Below, piece by piece: positions 7,581-16,008 of a DNA stretch of 64,000 nucleotides (positions within the stretch are counted from its first letter, which is position 1; every line of letters begins with the position of its first letter). Position numbers and translations under genes: made by a program. This stretch comes from UBA1205 sp045534635 (GTDB lineage: Bacteria > Bacteroidota > Bacteroidia > Bacteroidales > WCHB1-69): positions 186,001-250,000 of the forward strand of contig JAZSKB010000044.1 in NCBI GenBank assembly GCA_045534635.1. Reading direction: 5' to 3'. A model generated the notes under the pieces. That model did no database searches, had not been told where the DNA came from, and saw only the letters and a list, made by a program, of their open reading frames with translations.

Positions 7581-9368
7581 ATGGATAAAATTAAATTAAC
7601 AATAGATAACAGAGAAGTTGAAGTAGCAAAAGGAACCACCATTCTCAAAGCTGCTCAAAGTATAGGTATTAGCATACCTACTCTTTGCCATTTCGAATTG
7701 AAAGGCTTAAATGTACACAACAAACCAGGTAGTTGTCGTATATGCGTTGTTGAAGTTGCAGGTCGTAGAAACTTGGCTCCAGCATGCGTTACCGAATGTA
7801 TGCCTGATATGGTTGTTAGTACCAATTCTATGCGTGTTATCAACGCTCGTAAAACTGTTTTAGAACTCATTTTAAGCGACCACCCAAATGATTGCTTACA
7901 ATGTTCAAAAAATGGTAATTGTGAATTACAAAAAATGGCTATCCGTTTTGGTATCCGCGAAAATCCATTTGTAGGACCATCTCACGAACAATCTCAATAT
8001 CAAGTAGAATTTTCTCCTTCTATTATTCGTGATATGAACAAATGTATCATGTGCCGTCGTTGCGAAACTATGTGTAACGAAATGCAAACAGTAGGTGCAT
8101 TGTCGGCTATTGAACGTGGTTTCCCTGCTGTTGTTTCTACAGCATTTAACCAACATTTAGACCATTCTCCATGTACTTTCTGCGGTCAATGTGTTGCCGT
8201 TTGTCCTGTTGGTGCTTTGTCTGAAGTTGACCATACAAGCAAAATTTTACGTGCACTTACCGACCCAACTAAGAAAACTGTTGTTCAAGTTGCTCCAGCA
8301 GTTCGCGTTGCTCTCGGTGAAGAATTCGGTATGAAACCAGGTTCTATTGTAACTGGCAAACTTACAGCAGCTTTGAAAGCACTTGGTTTTGATTATGTAT
8401 TCGATACAGATTGGAGTGCTGACTTAACTATCATGGAAGAAGGTACCGAATTAATTGGTCGTTTAACTAAATATCTAAACGGAGACAAAGATGTTAAATT
8501 ACCTATGTTAACTTCTTGTTGTCCTGCTTGGGTAAAATTCTTTGAACACCAATTCCCAGATATGAAAGAACTTCCTTCAACAGCAAAATCACCTCAACAA
8601 ATGTTTGGTGCTATTGCTAAAACTTATTTCGCTGATAAAATTGGCGTTAAACGTGAAGATATGATTTCCGTTTCTGTTATGCCTTGTTTAGCGAAAAAAT
8701 ATGAATGTGGTCGTGATGAATTCAAAGTTAATGGTAATCCAGATGTAGATTATTCTATTTCAACAAGAGAATTAGCTCAATTGATTAAATTAGCAAACAT
8801 TGATTTCACTGCTCTTCCTGATGCTGAATTCGATAGTCCTCTTGGCGAATCTACAGGTGCTGCTGTAATATTCGGTACTACAGGTGGTGTTATTGAAGCT
8901 GCTGTTCGTACTGCATACGAAGTTATTACCAAAAAACCTCTTCCTAAAATTGACTTCGAAGAACTTCGTGGTTTGGAAGGCGTTCGTTCTGCTACTATTG
9001 ATATTGATGGTATTAAATTAAATATCGGAATCGCTCATGGTTTACACAACGCTCGTCAACTTTTGGAAGACATCAAAGCTGGTAAATGCCAATATCATGC
9101 TATTGAAATTATGGCTTGTCCTGGTGGTTGTATCGATGGTGGTGGTCAACCTTTCCACCATGGTAATTCTGAAGTTGTTAAGGCTCGTTGGAATGCAATT
9201 TATCAAGCAGATAAAGACATGCCTATCCGCAAATCTCATGAAAATCCTTCTATCCAAGCAATTTATAAGGAATTTTTGGGAGAACCTTGTGGTCACAAAT
9301 CTCACGAATTGCTCCACACTCACTATTTCGATAGACAAACAACTATAGAAATTGATTTAGATAAATAA
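7581..9368 (+). CDS. hndD: Catalytic subunit of [FeFe] hydrogenase (HydA/HndD)
   Basis: A 595-residue group A [FeFe] hydrogenase that makes or uses H2 at the H-cluster. In order it has an N-terminal plant-type [2Fe-2S] domain (CRICVVEVAG near residue 52), a His-ligated [4Fe-4S] site (HPNDCLQCSKNGNC), and two ferredoxin [4Fe-4S] motifs (CIMCRRCETMC and CTFCGQCVAVCP). The three H-cluster signatures follow: TSCCPAW (about 311), MPCLAKKYEC (about 366) and MACPGGCIDGGGQP (about 511). A short small-subunit-type tail (PCGHKSHELLHTHY) ends it. All H-cluster cysteines are present. Assembly needs HydE, HydF and HydG, which are not in this window. It lies 15 nt after hndC and 26 nt before hndA. Confidence 0.96.
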   Translation: MDKIKLTIDNREVEVAKGTTILKAAQSIGISIPTLCHFELKGLNVHNKPGSCRICVVEVAGRRNLAPACVTECMPDMVVSTNSMRVINARKTVLELILSDHPNDCLQCSKNGNCELQKMAIRFGIRENPFVGPSHEQSQYQVEFSPSIIRDMNKCIMCRRCETMCNEMQTVGALSAIERGFPAVVSTAFNQHLDHSPCTFCGQCVAVCPVGALSEVDHTSKILRALTDPTKKTVVQVAPAVRVALGEEFGMKPGSIVTGKLTAALKALGFDYVFDTDWSADLTIMEEGTELIGRLTKYLNGDKDVKLPMLTSCCPAWVKFFEHQFPDMKELPSTAKSPQQMFGAIAKTYFADKIGVKREDMISVSVMPCLAKKYECGRDEFKVNGNPDVDYSISTRELAQLIKLANIDFTALPDAEFDSPLGESTGAAVIFGTTGGVIEAAVRTAYEVITKKPLPKIDFEELRGLEGVRSATIDIDGIKLNIGIAHGLHNARQLLEDIKAGKCQYHAIEIMACPGGCIDGGGQPFHHGNSEVVKARWNAIYQADKDMPIRKSHENPSIQAIYKEFLGEPCGHKSHELLHTHYFDRQTTIEIDLDK

Positions 9369-9394
9369 TTTTAATCAATAAAATTAAGAAAGAA

Positions 9395-9892
9395 ATGGAC
9401 AAAAAGATAATTATAAAAATGAAAAAAGAGGTCAGTGATAAAATTGTTGAAATTTGTAACAAATTCAATAATAACCCTGGCGAATTAATCAATGTTTTGC
9501 ACCAAACTCAAGACTTTCTTGGCTATTTACCTGCTGAGGCTCAAGAATTAATAGCAAGTTGTTTACATATTCCTACAGCAAAAGTTTATGGTGTTGTTTC
9601 CTTCTATTCATTCTTCACAATGACTCCAAAAGGAAAATACCCTATTTCTGTTTGCATGGGAACTGCTTGCTATGTTCGCGGTGCTGAAAAAGTATTGGAA
9701 GCATTCCAAAAAGAACTTGGTATCAATGTTGGTGAAACCGATAAAGATGGCTTGTTCTCACTTACTTCTTTACGTTGTGTAGGTGCATGCGGTTTAGCAC
9801 CTGTTGCTTTAGTTGGTGACAAAGTTTATGGAAGACTTGCTCCTGCTGACGTAAAAGGTATTGTTGCAGAATATAGAAATGCTGAAAAATAG
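9395..9892 (+). CDS. hndA: NuoE-like [2Fe-2S] subunit of bifurcating [FeFe] hydrogenase (HydC/HndA)
   Basis: A 165-residue NuoE-type protein and last gene of the operon. An N-terminal helical bundle (residues about 10-80, LINVLHQTQDFLGYLP) precedes a thioredoxin-like [2Fe-2S] domain with cysteines in CMGTAC and CVGAC, the usual four ligands. It bridges the flavin subunit and the ferredoxin-type clusters. The gene order B-C-D-A differs from the hndABCD order known in Desulfovibrio, with the NuoE-like gene last here. A hairpin terminator follows at 9914. Confidence 0.93.
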   Translation: MDKKIIIKMKKEVSDKIVEICNKFNNNPGELINVLHQTQDFLGYLPAEAQELIASCLHIPTAKVYGVVSFYSFFTMTPKGKYPISVCMGTACYVRGAEKVLEAFQKELGINVGETDKDGLFSLTSLRCVGACGLAPVALVGDKVYGRLAPADVKGIVAEYRNAEK

Positions 9893-9913
9893 TAGTATAT
9901 TTTCTGTTTAAAC

Positions 9914-9946
9914 AACAAAAGGCTGCAATTTGCAGCCTTTTGTTTA
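9914..9946 (+). terminator. Terminator of the hnd operon
   Basis: Inverted repeat AACAAAAGGCTGCAA / TTGCAGCCTTTTGTT, GC-rich at the apex and flanked by A and T, 20 nt after the hndA stop. It could also serve the convergent rimM gene. Confidence 0.8.
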
Positions 9947-9983
9947 TTAGTTAAATATCATTAAAATTTATTATTCTACGTTT

Positions 9984-10508
9984 TTATTCTCCTATATATA
10001 TATCAATCAAATCAGAAGGAGCATTTATCTCTATAATTCTATTTTCTCTATCTACTTTTTTGATATATTCATCTACTATTGGAATTAAAATTTCTCCTTT
10101 GGGGTGCAAGATACTAAATACTGCTTGTGCTGGATATTCCAATATTTCATTTATCTCTCCCAATTTACCTCGTTGTTCATCAATTACTTCAAAGTGCAAA
10201 ACTTCATGATAATAAAATTTATTACCTGTTAACTCTGGTAACATTGTCTTAGGTTGATACATTTCTAAACCAATCAACTGATTTACATTATTTTCATCTA
10301 CATCGGCAAATTTAATTATTAATTGATTGTTGGACTTGATTTTGATATTTTCAATAAAAAAAGGAATCAGTTCCCCTTCTATATCAAAGAAAACTGATTC
10401 CATATTATAATATTTTTGAGGTTCATCGCTATCGATAAAAACCGAAACTTCACCTATCAATCCAAAATGTTTGGTAACTTTACCCAAATAGAAAAAGTCG
10501 CTAAACAT
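9984..10508 (-). CDS. rimM: 16S rRNA processing protein RimM
   Basis: A 174-residue RimM. It begins with the family's FFYLGKVTKHFGLIGEV segment (N-terminal RimM barrel) and ends with a PRC-barrel domain including EILEYPAQAVFSI and LIPIVDEYIKKVD. It binds ribosomal protein S19 and helps mature the 30S head. It lies 12 nt downstream of rpsP on the same strand, the classical rpsP-rimM pairing. Confidence 0.95.
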   Translation of the reverse strand: MFSDFFYLGKVTKHFGLIGEVSVFIDSDEPQKYYNMESVFFDIEGELIPFFIENIKIKSNNQLIIKFADVDENNVNQLIGLEMYQPKTMLPELTGNKFYYHEVLHFEVIDEQRGKLGEINEILEYPAQAVFSILHPKGEILIPIVDEYIKKVDRENRIIEINAPSDLIDIYIGE

Positions 10509-10520
10509 AAGGAAGGTAAA

Positions 10521-11102
10521 TTATTGAGCATCCGTTTGTTCTGTAGTTGCTTCAGCAACAGATTCTTCAGTTGCTTCAACTTCAGTTTCAGCGGCTACTT
10601 CTGCTTGTTTTTCTGCGGCTTCTTCCGCTTTTTTAGCGGCTTCTGCTTGACGTTTTTCAGCAACAATTGCTTCTTTTGCTTCTCTTACTTTTGTTTCTGC
10701 TTCCAAACGTTTTTTGTTTTCTGCTTTACGAGCATTAATTAAATTCAATTTTTCATCGCTGAGTTTACGTGCTTTCTCTTCTTTCCAAGCGGCTAATTTA
10801 GCATCTGCTTGCTCTTGAGTGAGAGCACCTTTTTGAACACCACCTGCAAGGTGTTTTTTCATATAAATACCTTCTCTTTTGAGAATCATTCGAGCGGTAT
10901 CTGAAGGTTGTGCTCCGCAAAGTACCCAATGATAGGCTCTTTCTTCATTAAGAACGATAGTTGCTGGGTGTGTTAGCGGATTGTATGTGCCAATTTTTTC
11001 TATAAAACGTCCATCTCGGGGTGCACGACCATCCGCAATTACTACATGATAAAAAGGTTGACCTTTTTTTCCACGTCTTTGTAATCTAATTCTTACTGGC
11101 AT
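10521..11102 (-). CDS. rpsP: 30S ribosomal protein S16 with a long charged C-terminal extension
   Basis: The first ~85 residues are S16 (MPVRIRLQRRGKKGQPFYH, then DGRFIEKIGTYNPL). The protein is 193 residues long, about 100 more than most S16 proteins. The extension is rich in Ala, Lys and Glu, probably a long helix, and ends in an acidic Ala/Glu/Thr tail (low complexity). Extended S16 proteins are common in Bacteroidota; the role of the tail is unknown. The gene heads an operon with rimM. Confidence 0.95.
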   Translation of the reverse strand: MPVRIRLQRRGKKGQPFYHVVIADGRAPRDGRFIEKIGTYNPLTHPATIVLNEERAYHWVLCGAQPSDTARMILKREGIYMKKHLAGGVQKGALTQEQADAKLAAWKEEKARKLSDEKLNLINARKAENKKRLEAETKVREAKEAIVAEKRQAEAAKKAEEAAEKQAEVAAETEVEATEESVAEATTEQTDAQ

Positions 11103-11584
11103 AATCTATATTTTTTATGTTAAAAATTTAATGTGCAAATTTCGTATTTTTTTCAATACAAAACTCAAATTTTTGCTTTTTTTTTATCATTATTCTAAAA
11201 AAACATAAAACACCTGATTATCAAAATATTACAAATAACAAAAAAACATTTTTATATTTATAAGTCAACTATTTAGGTTTATTTTCTAAAATTCTTATAA
11301 AAATTTCTTTCCAATTTGGAAGCATTTTTCATTCAAAACTTATTTTTATTACATTTTTAGACACTCCCTTTGATACATTTTTCAATTGTATCCCCTATTT
11401 TCGACATTTGACAAGATATAAAATGGTCATTTTTGCCACTATCTACAATACCGTATTTATGTTGACATAACGATAAATAATTAAAATACAAAACTTTAAA
11501 ACAATTGAAAATCATTCTAATCACGAAAAGTAATTTTTTTCAAAAAAAAATCTACTTTTTTGCTGTTTGTATATATTTTTTTTG
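11103..11584. other. Long intergenic region between rpsP and tRNA-Arg
   Basis: About 480 nt with no credible gene on either strand. It is very AT-rich with long A and T runs. The part near 11360-11470 is a little less AT-biased and could be a decayed gene or an unrecognised RNA, but I see no promoter-terminator pair or conserved fold in it. Confidence 0.4.
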
Positions 11585-11592
11585 TACTTTTG
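11585..11592 (+). promoter_or_regulatory. -7 promoter box of tRNA-Arg
   Basis: TACTTTTG, matching TAnnTTTG, 17 nt before the mature tRNA 5' end. Confidence 0.6.
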
Positions 11593-11609
11593 CAATCCAA
11601 AACAATAAC

Positions 11610-11683
11610 GGCTCCGTGGCTCAACTGAATAGAGCATCTGACTACGGATCAGAAGGTTGCAGGTTTGAATCCTGCCGGAGTCA
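11610..11683 (+). tRNA. tRNA-Arg (anticodon ACG)
   Basis: The cloverleaf closes fully. Acceptor GGCTCCG pairs with CGGAGTC (one G-T), the D stem is GCTC/GAGC, the anticodon stem TCTGA/TCAGA encloses loop CTACGGA (anticodon ACG at 11644-11646), and the T stem is GCAGG/CCTGC. The discriminator is A. CCA is not encoded. Confidence 0.95.
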
Positions 11684-11731
11684 CAAAGCATTCTTTAATA
11701 AAGAGTGCTTTTTTTTTAAATATTTATCTCT

Positions 11732-13174
11732 ATGAAACAACTAATTTGTGGCTTTTTGATTTTTATCGCCTTTCATTTTTCCAATTTGATTGCTCAAAAT
11801 GAGCAAATTAACTTGGAAAAGTATAAATTTTATCGTCAACGATTCAATCAGTACTTTATTGTTGTTGGCAAACAGCCCGGTGAAAGTTTTGTAATTGGCA
11901 ATCGAAATCGGTATATGGGTTCAAAAATTTGTTTTGGACAACAAGGTGTTATTTGGGGCTACTACCTCGGAGTGCTTTCTACAGAATATGCTTTATTAAT
12001 GCAACAAAAAGATACGCTTAATGCTCAAAAAACACTATTTGAAATTGACGCTGCCATAAATACTTATTGCAATCAAATGGATAAATTTGAACATATTTAT
12101 GGTATCGAAGATAAACTTGACGGCTGTTTTATTCGTGAAAACGTTCCCCTATCATTTCTAAAAGATACCAATAGTCAAGGAATTTCTCATCAAAAAATAT
12201 TGAATCAAAATTTAGATAGTAGTCATATTTTTTTGACAGATAGCGGTTATTTTCGAGGCTTACCCAAAGGTATGCCCGCATATATTGACGGGCTTTTTCA
12301 AGTATATGCACAAAAAGAAATGATGAGTCAAGATGAAGCATACGGAATTATGATGGGATTCGCTTTATTGGCAAAATGTGTTCCAGAAAGGCAAGAAATC
12401 GCAAAACATTTATTCGAAATTATTACTTTACATATTATCGGCAAAAATCAACAAAACAGATGTTCTAATGATGGTTATATCATCAAAGGTCCAACTTGTG
12501 AAATCATATCCGAATCCACAGGAGGTAACACTTCATTTTTTGCTTATGGTATAGCAGCGGCGGCAGCGGCAGTTACAGAAAAATCTATTGATAATTTTAT
12601 CAACAAATTCTCAAGCAAAGATTACGCCAATAGTTTAAAACAATATTCCAAAAATGGGAAATTTAGAATTCCTATTGGCATCAACAATATGTATTATATA
12701 TGGAAAATATGTGGTAATGGTATTCCGGGCAATCAAGAATGGAATCGTTCTATGGCATGTACGCTCGGAGCGATTGGGGATAGTTGGGGCAAAAATACTG
12801 AAAAACACATTATCAAAAATTGCTATTGGACAAAGGGAAGTAAACAGCACGATTGGCGAACTTTTTATGTTAGTTTATGGCGTTTTTTGCATGATAAAAT
12901 AGGTAATGACAATGAACGACAAGCAATAAACGCCGAATTAAATACCGCTCCTCAATATGGACCATATAATTACAAATCTGCAACATTTCCAGACAATTTT
13001 TCCAAAGGTGGGTGGGCATATACCTATCGTTATAGAGCAACTTTTAGCGAACAATTTGAAGGCAGTAACCTTACAGGTAATTTTTCTGGATTAGATTATA
13101 TGCTTATGTACAATCTTTATCAACTACTTTACGCCTCCTCCTACGCTGATATTCCTAAATATACTGTTCACTAA
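11732..13174 (+). CDS. Secreted protein of unknown function
   Basis: A 480-residue protein with a clear N-terminal signal peptide (MKQLICGFLIFIAFHFSNLIAQ, cleavage after about residue 22). I do not recognise the family. The mature part is rich in aromatic residues and helices. It includes PKGMPAYIDGLFQVYAQ and SQDEAYGIMMGFALLAK near residues 185-225, patterns that recall alpha/alpha-barrel glycoside hydrolases, but I see no decisive catalytic signature. An Ala-rich helix (GIAAAAAAVTE) lies near residue 275. There is no T9SS sorting domain and no lipobox, so it is probably periplasmic. It starts 48 nt after tRNA-Arg on the same strand. Confidence 0.7.
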   Translation: MKQLICGFLIFIAFHFSNLIAQNEQINLEKYKFYRQRFNQYFIVVGKQPGESFVIGNRNRYMGSKICFGQQGVIWGYYLGVLSTEYALLMQQKDTLNAQKTLFEIDAAINTYCNQMDKFEHIYGIEDKLDGCFIRENVPLSFLKDTNSQGISHQKILNQNLDSSHIFLTDSGYFRGLPKGMPAYIDGLFQVYAQKEMMSQDEAYGIMMGFALLAKCVPERQEIAKHLFEIITLHIIGKNQQNRCSNDGYIIKGPTCEIISESTGGNTSFFAYGIAAAAAAVTEKSIDNFINKFSSKDYANSLKQYSKNGKFRIPIGINNMYYIWKICGNGIPGNQEWNRSMACTLGAIGDSWGKNTEKHIIKNCYWTKGSKQHDWRTFYVSLWRFLHDKIGNDNERQAINAELNTAPQYGPYNYKSATFPDNFSKGGWAYTYRYRATFSEQFEGSNLTGNFSGLDYMLMYNLYQLLYASSYADIPKYTVH

Positions 13175-13232
13175 AATATTATTTGATTGTTGAATCTATA
13201 ATTTTTTTACTATATGATAATAAAAAAAATGC

Positions 13233-13240
13233 TACCTTTG
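13233..13240 (+). promoter_or_regulatory. -7 promoter box placed 5 nt before a start codon
   Basis: TACCTTTG ends five nucleotides before the ATG at 13246, so transcription should begin at or next to the start codon, giving a leaderless or nearly leaderless mRNA. Confidence 0.65.
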
Positions 13241-13245
13241 TATTT

Positions 13246-14361
13246 ATGAAGAATATAGCAATTATTGGAGGTGGTTCTGCAGGCTTATTTTTAGCCAAAC
13301 AATTATCGAAATACAATACGATAAATACTTATATTTTTGAAAGAAATAGCAAATTAGCCACAAAACTCAAAGCCTCTGGCGGTGGAAAAGCAAATATTTT
13401 CAATATGCAAATCTCACCTGAATGCTATAATAACAAATTGTTTATCAAAAATTTACTTCAAAAATTCAATGCTTATCATCTAAAACAAGAATTTGAATCT
13501 TTCGGTTTGCAAATGAAAATAGATGAAGAACATCGTGTTTATCCAATCACTGAATTTTCGCAAACTGTGGTAGATGTACTTGTCAACAATATTCAAAAAA
13601 ATACAAAAATCATATACCAATACAACGTTAACAATATCAAATCTATTAATCAAAAGTGGCAAATCAATGATTTTGAAACTTTGTTCGATATTGTAATTTT
13701 AGCTTCTGGTACTCCTGCAGGAATGATTAAAGCCAATCGAGATAAATACAACAACTATCTATTTGATTTAAAATTAAATACATCAAAATATCGACCTTCT
13801 CTTTGTGGATTTAAAATAAAAAATTATCCCAAAATGTTGTTTGGTTGTCGAACCAAATCCATTGTACATCTTTACAAAGATAACCAATTGTTGTTCAAAG
13901 AAAAAGGAGAAATAACTTTTAAAGAAGACGGTATTTCTGGCATTGTTATCCTTAACGCTTCTGCTTATTACAATCGACTAAAAGACAAACAAAATTGTAG
14001 CATCGTTCTCAATTTGGTACATCATGATGAAAATTACAATGTATCCGCTCATTTACAAAAATATAACACATTATTGGGAATTTTGCATCCAAAATTAAAC
14101 GAACTTTATCAGAAAAAAGCATTTAATATTCAAAAATTTGAATTACAAATAGATAATACTTACGATTTTGATTATGCACAAGTATGTTCAGGAGGCATAT
14201 CAACAGAAGAAATCACTCCCTATTTTGAAATAAAAAAATACAAAAATCTTTATGCTATCGGAGAAATGCTTGATATTGATGGTATTTGCGGTGGATACAA
14301 TCTTTTTTTTGCATTTGCAAGTGCATATTTAACAGCCAAACATATTTTAAATGGAAATTAA
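13246..14361 (+). CDS. BaiN/HI0933-family NAD(P)/FAD-dependent oxidoreductase
   Basis: A 371-residue flavoprotein. The dinucleotide-binding motif IIGGGSAGLFLAK lies at the N-terminus, followed by the family's SGGGKANI block (usually SGGGRCN) near residue 46. The C-terminal block is QVCSGGISTEEI ... YAIGEMLDIDGICGGYNLFFAFASA, typical of the YhiN/HI0933 group. The frame stays open upstream to a TTG at 13183, but the ATG at 13246 is preferred because the promoter box lies directly before it and the Rossmann motif follows at once. It overlaps the next FAD enzyme by 11 nt, so the two are cotranscribed. The physiological substrate is unknown. Confidence 0.85.
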   Translation: MKNIAIIGGGSAGLFLAKQLSKYNTINTYIFERNSKLATKLKASGGGKANIFNMQISPECYNNKLFIKNLLQKFNAYHLKQEFESFGLQMKIDEEHRVYPITEFSQTVVDVLVNNIQKNTKIIYQYNVNNIKSINQKWQINDFETLFDIVILASGTPAGMIKANRDKYNNYLFDLKLNTSKYRPSLCGFKIKNYPKMLFGCRTKSIVHLYKDNQLLFKEKGEITFKEDGISGIVILNASAYYNRLKDKQNCSIVLNLVHHDENYNVSAHLQKYNTLLGILHPKLNELYQKKAFNIQKFELQIDNTYDFDYAQVCSGGISTEEITPYFEIKKYKNLYAIGEMLDIDGICGGYNLFFAFASAYLTAKHILNGN

Positions 14362-15904
14362 AATTTTAAATTTTAAAGTTAGTGTTTCTTATCAGAAAGA
14401 CATTAAAGATTTGGTAATAAAAAAATTACAAATCAAAAAAAATGATGTTTTAGATTTCAAAATCTTACATTCTGCTATTGACGCCCGTAGAAAAAATGAT
14501 ATCTGTTATAATTATCAATTTTATATCAAACTCAACAAAGATTATTCTTATCTTATTGATAATAAAAATATTATATCTTACTCTCCGCAATCAGAAATTC
14601 CATACTACAATTGGAAACACCCATATCAACCTGTCATTATTGGCTTTGGACCTTCAGGAATGTTTTCCGCCTTATATCTTGCTCGTTGCAATGCCAAACC
14701 AATAATTATAGAACGCGGCAGTTGTATCGAAGAGCGAAAGAAAGAAGTTAACAATTTCTTTATCAATAAAATATTAAACGAAAATTCAAATATTCAATTT
14801 GGAGAAGGTGGTGCAGGAGCATTTTCCGATGGAAAATTAACAACCAATCTAAATTCTCCATACAATTTTCATATTCTAAATGAATTTTATACTCATGGTG
14901 CCTGCGAAGACATTCTTTACAATGCAATGCCTCATATTGGCACCAATTACTTGGAAAAAGTTGTCCATAATATAAGAGAAGAAATTATTTCTTTAGGTGG
15001 ACAATTCTATTTTAACACTATTTTTACTGATTTTCAACAAGAAAAAGAAACTCTCATTGCTATTTGCAACAATGGACTAAAAGTTAAAACCAAACACATT
15101 TTACTATGTTTAGGACATTCAGCAAGAGATACCATTACACATTTATATCATAAAGGTATTGCAATGGAAGCAAAACCATTTTCTATGGGTGTCCGTGTTG
15201 AACATCTACAAAAAACGATTAATAAGATGCAATATGGAAATTTTGCACATTATTTACCCAATGCTTCTTACAAAAGTGTTGTTCATTTAAAAGAACGAAG
15301 TGTGTATTCTTTTTGTATGTGTCCTGGTGGTCTTGTTATGGCTTCCACAAGTGAACCCAACGCTATTGTCACTAATGGAATGAGTGAGAAAAAACGCGAT
15401 AAAACCAATGCCAATGCCGCATTATTAGTCGGTATCAATACTAACGATTTTTACAAAAATAGCCCATTAGATGGTTTTGCATTCCAAGAAAAATACGAAA
15501 AAGCGGCTTTCAAGATTACAGGCAACTACCAAGCTCCTGCCAATCTTATGGGAGAATTTTTACACAACCAAATAGCCTCTAAACATCGGTCTGTAATTCC
15601 CTCTTATCCTCATGGAGTTGCTTTTTCTGATTTCCAATCTTGTTTACCTCTTTTTGTGACTCAATCCTTAAAAGAAGCTATACCTTTAATTAACAAAAAA
15701 TTACATTTATTTTTTCAGCCAGATGCAGTATTGACAGGAGTTGAAACACGTTCTTCTTCCCCATTAAGAATAATTCGTGGAGAAAATAGAACATCTTCTA
15801 TTAATGGCATTTTTCCTGTCGGCGAAGGAGCTGGATACGCTGGTGGTATTATGAGTGCGGCTATTGATGGTCTGAAAACTGCTATTCATATCGTTCAAAA
15901 CTAA
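14351..15904 (+). CDS. FAD-dependent dehydrogenase (COG2509 type)
   Basis: A 517-residue flavoprotein. An N-terminal domain of about 85 residues precedes the FAD-binding motif IIGFGPSGMFSALYLA near residue 97. The block FGEGGAGAFSDGKL near residue 155 and the C-terminal GEGAGYAGGIMSAAIDGL are hallmarks of the uncharacterised COG2509 FAD-dependent dehydrogenases. The ATG overlaps the upstream BaiN-like gene by 11 nt. Both are flavoproteins with no known substrate, and their translational coupling suggests that they act together, which is inference. Confidence 0.85.
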   Translation: MEIKILNFKVSVSYQKDIKDLVIKKLQIKKNDVLDFKILHSAIDARRKNDICYNYQFYIKLNKDYSYLIDNKNIISYSPQSEIPYYNWKHPYQPVIIGFGPSGMFSALYLARCNAKPIIIERGSCIEERKKEVNNFFINKILNENSNIQFGEGGAGAFSDGKLTTNLNSPYNFHILNEFYTHGACEDILYNAMPHIGTNYLEKVVHNIREEIISLGGQFYFNTIFTDFQQEKETLIAICNNGLKVKTKHILLCLGHSARDTITHLYHKGIAMEAKPFSMGVRVEHLQKTINKMQYGNFAHYLPNASYKSVVHLKERSVYSFCMCPGGLVMASTSEPNAIVTNGMSEKKRDKTNANAALLVGINTNDFYKNSPLDGFAFQEKYEKAAFKITGNYQAPANLMGEFLHNQIASKHRSVIPSYPHGVAFSDFQSCLPLFVTQSLKEAIPLINKKLHLFFQPDAVLTGVETRSSSPLRIIRGENRTSSINGIFPVGEGAGYAGGIMSAAIDGLKTAIHIVQN

Positions 15905-15957
15905 ATTCTATAAGAAAAAAATATATTCCAAATTGAAAAACATATAAAAAAAAGAAT

Positions 15958-15965
15958 TATCTTTG
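15958..15965 (+). promoter_or_regulatory. -7 promoter box of the surface lipoprotein
   Basis: TATCTTTG, 43 nt upstream of the ATG at 16009. Confidence 0.65.
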
Positions 15966-16008
15966 CAAAAGTTTAATTAATTTATTTATTTACTAAAATT
16001 ATTTGGAA

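Noticed and set aside
11103..11584. A possible non-coding RNA or decayed gene in the rpsP to tRNA-Arg gap
   Set aside because: No promoter-terminator pair, no stable fold and no open frame of protein-like composition could be supported by eye.
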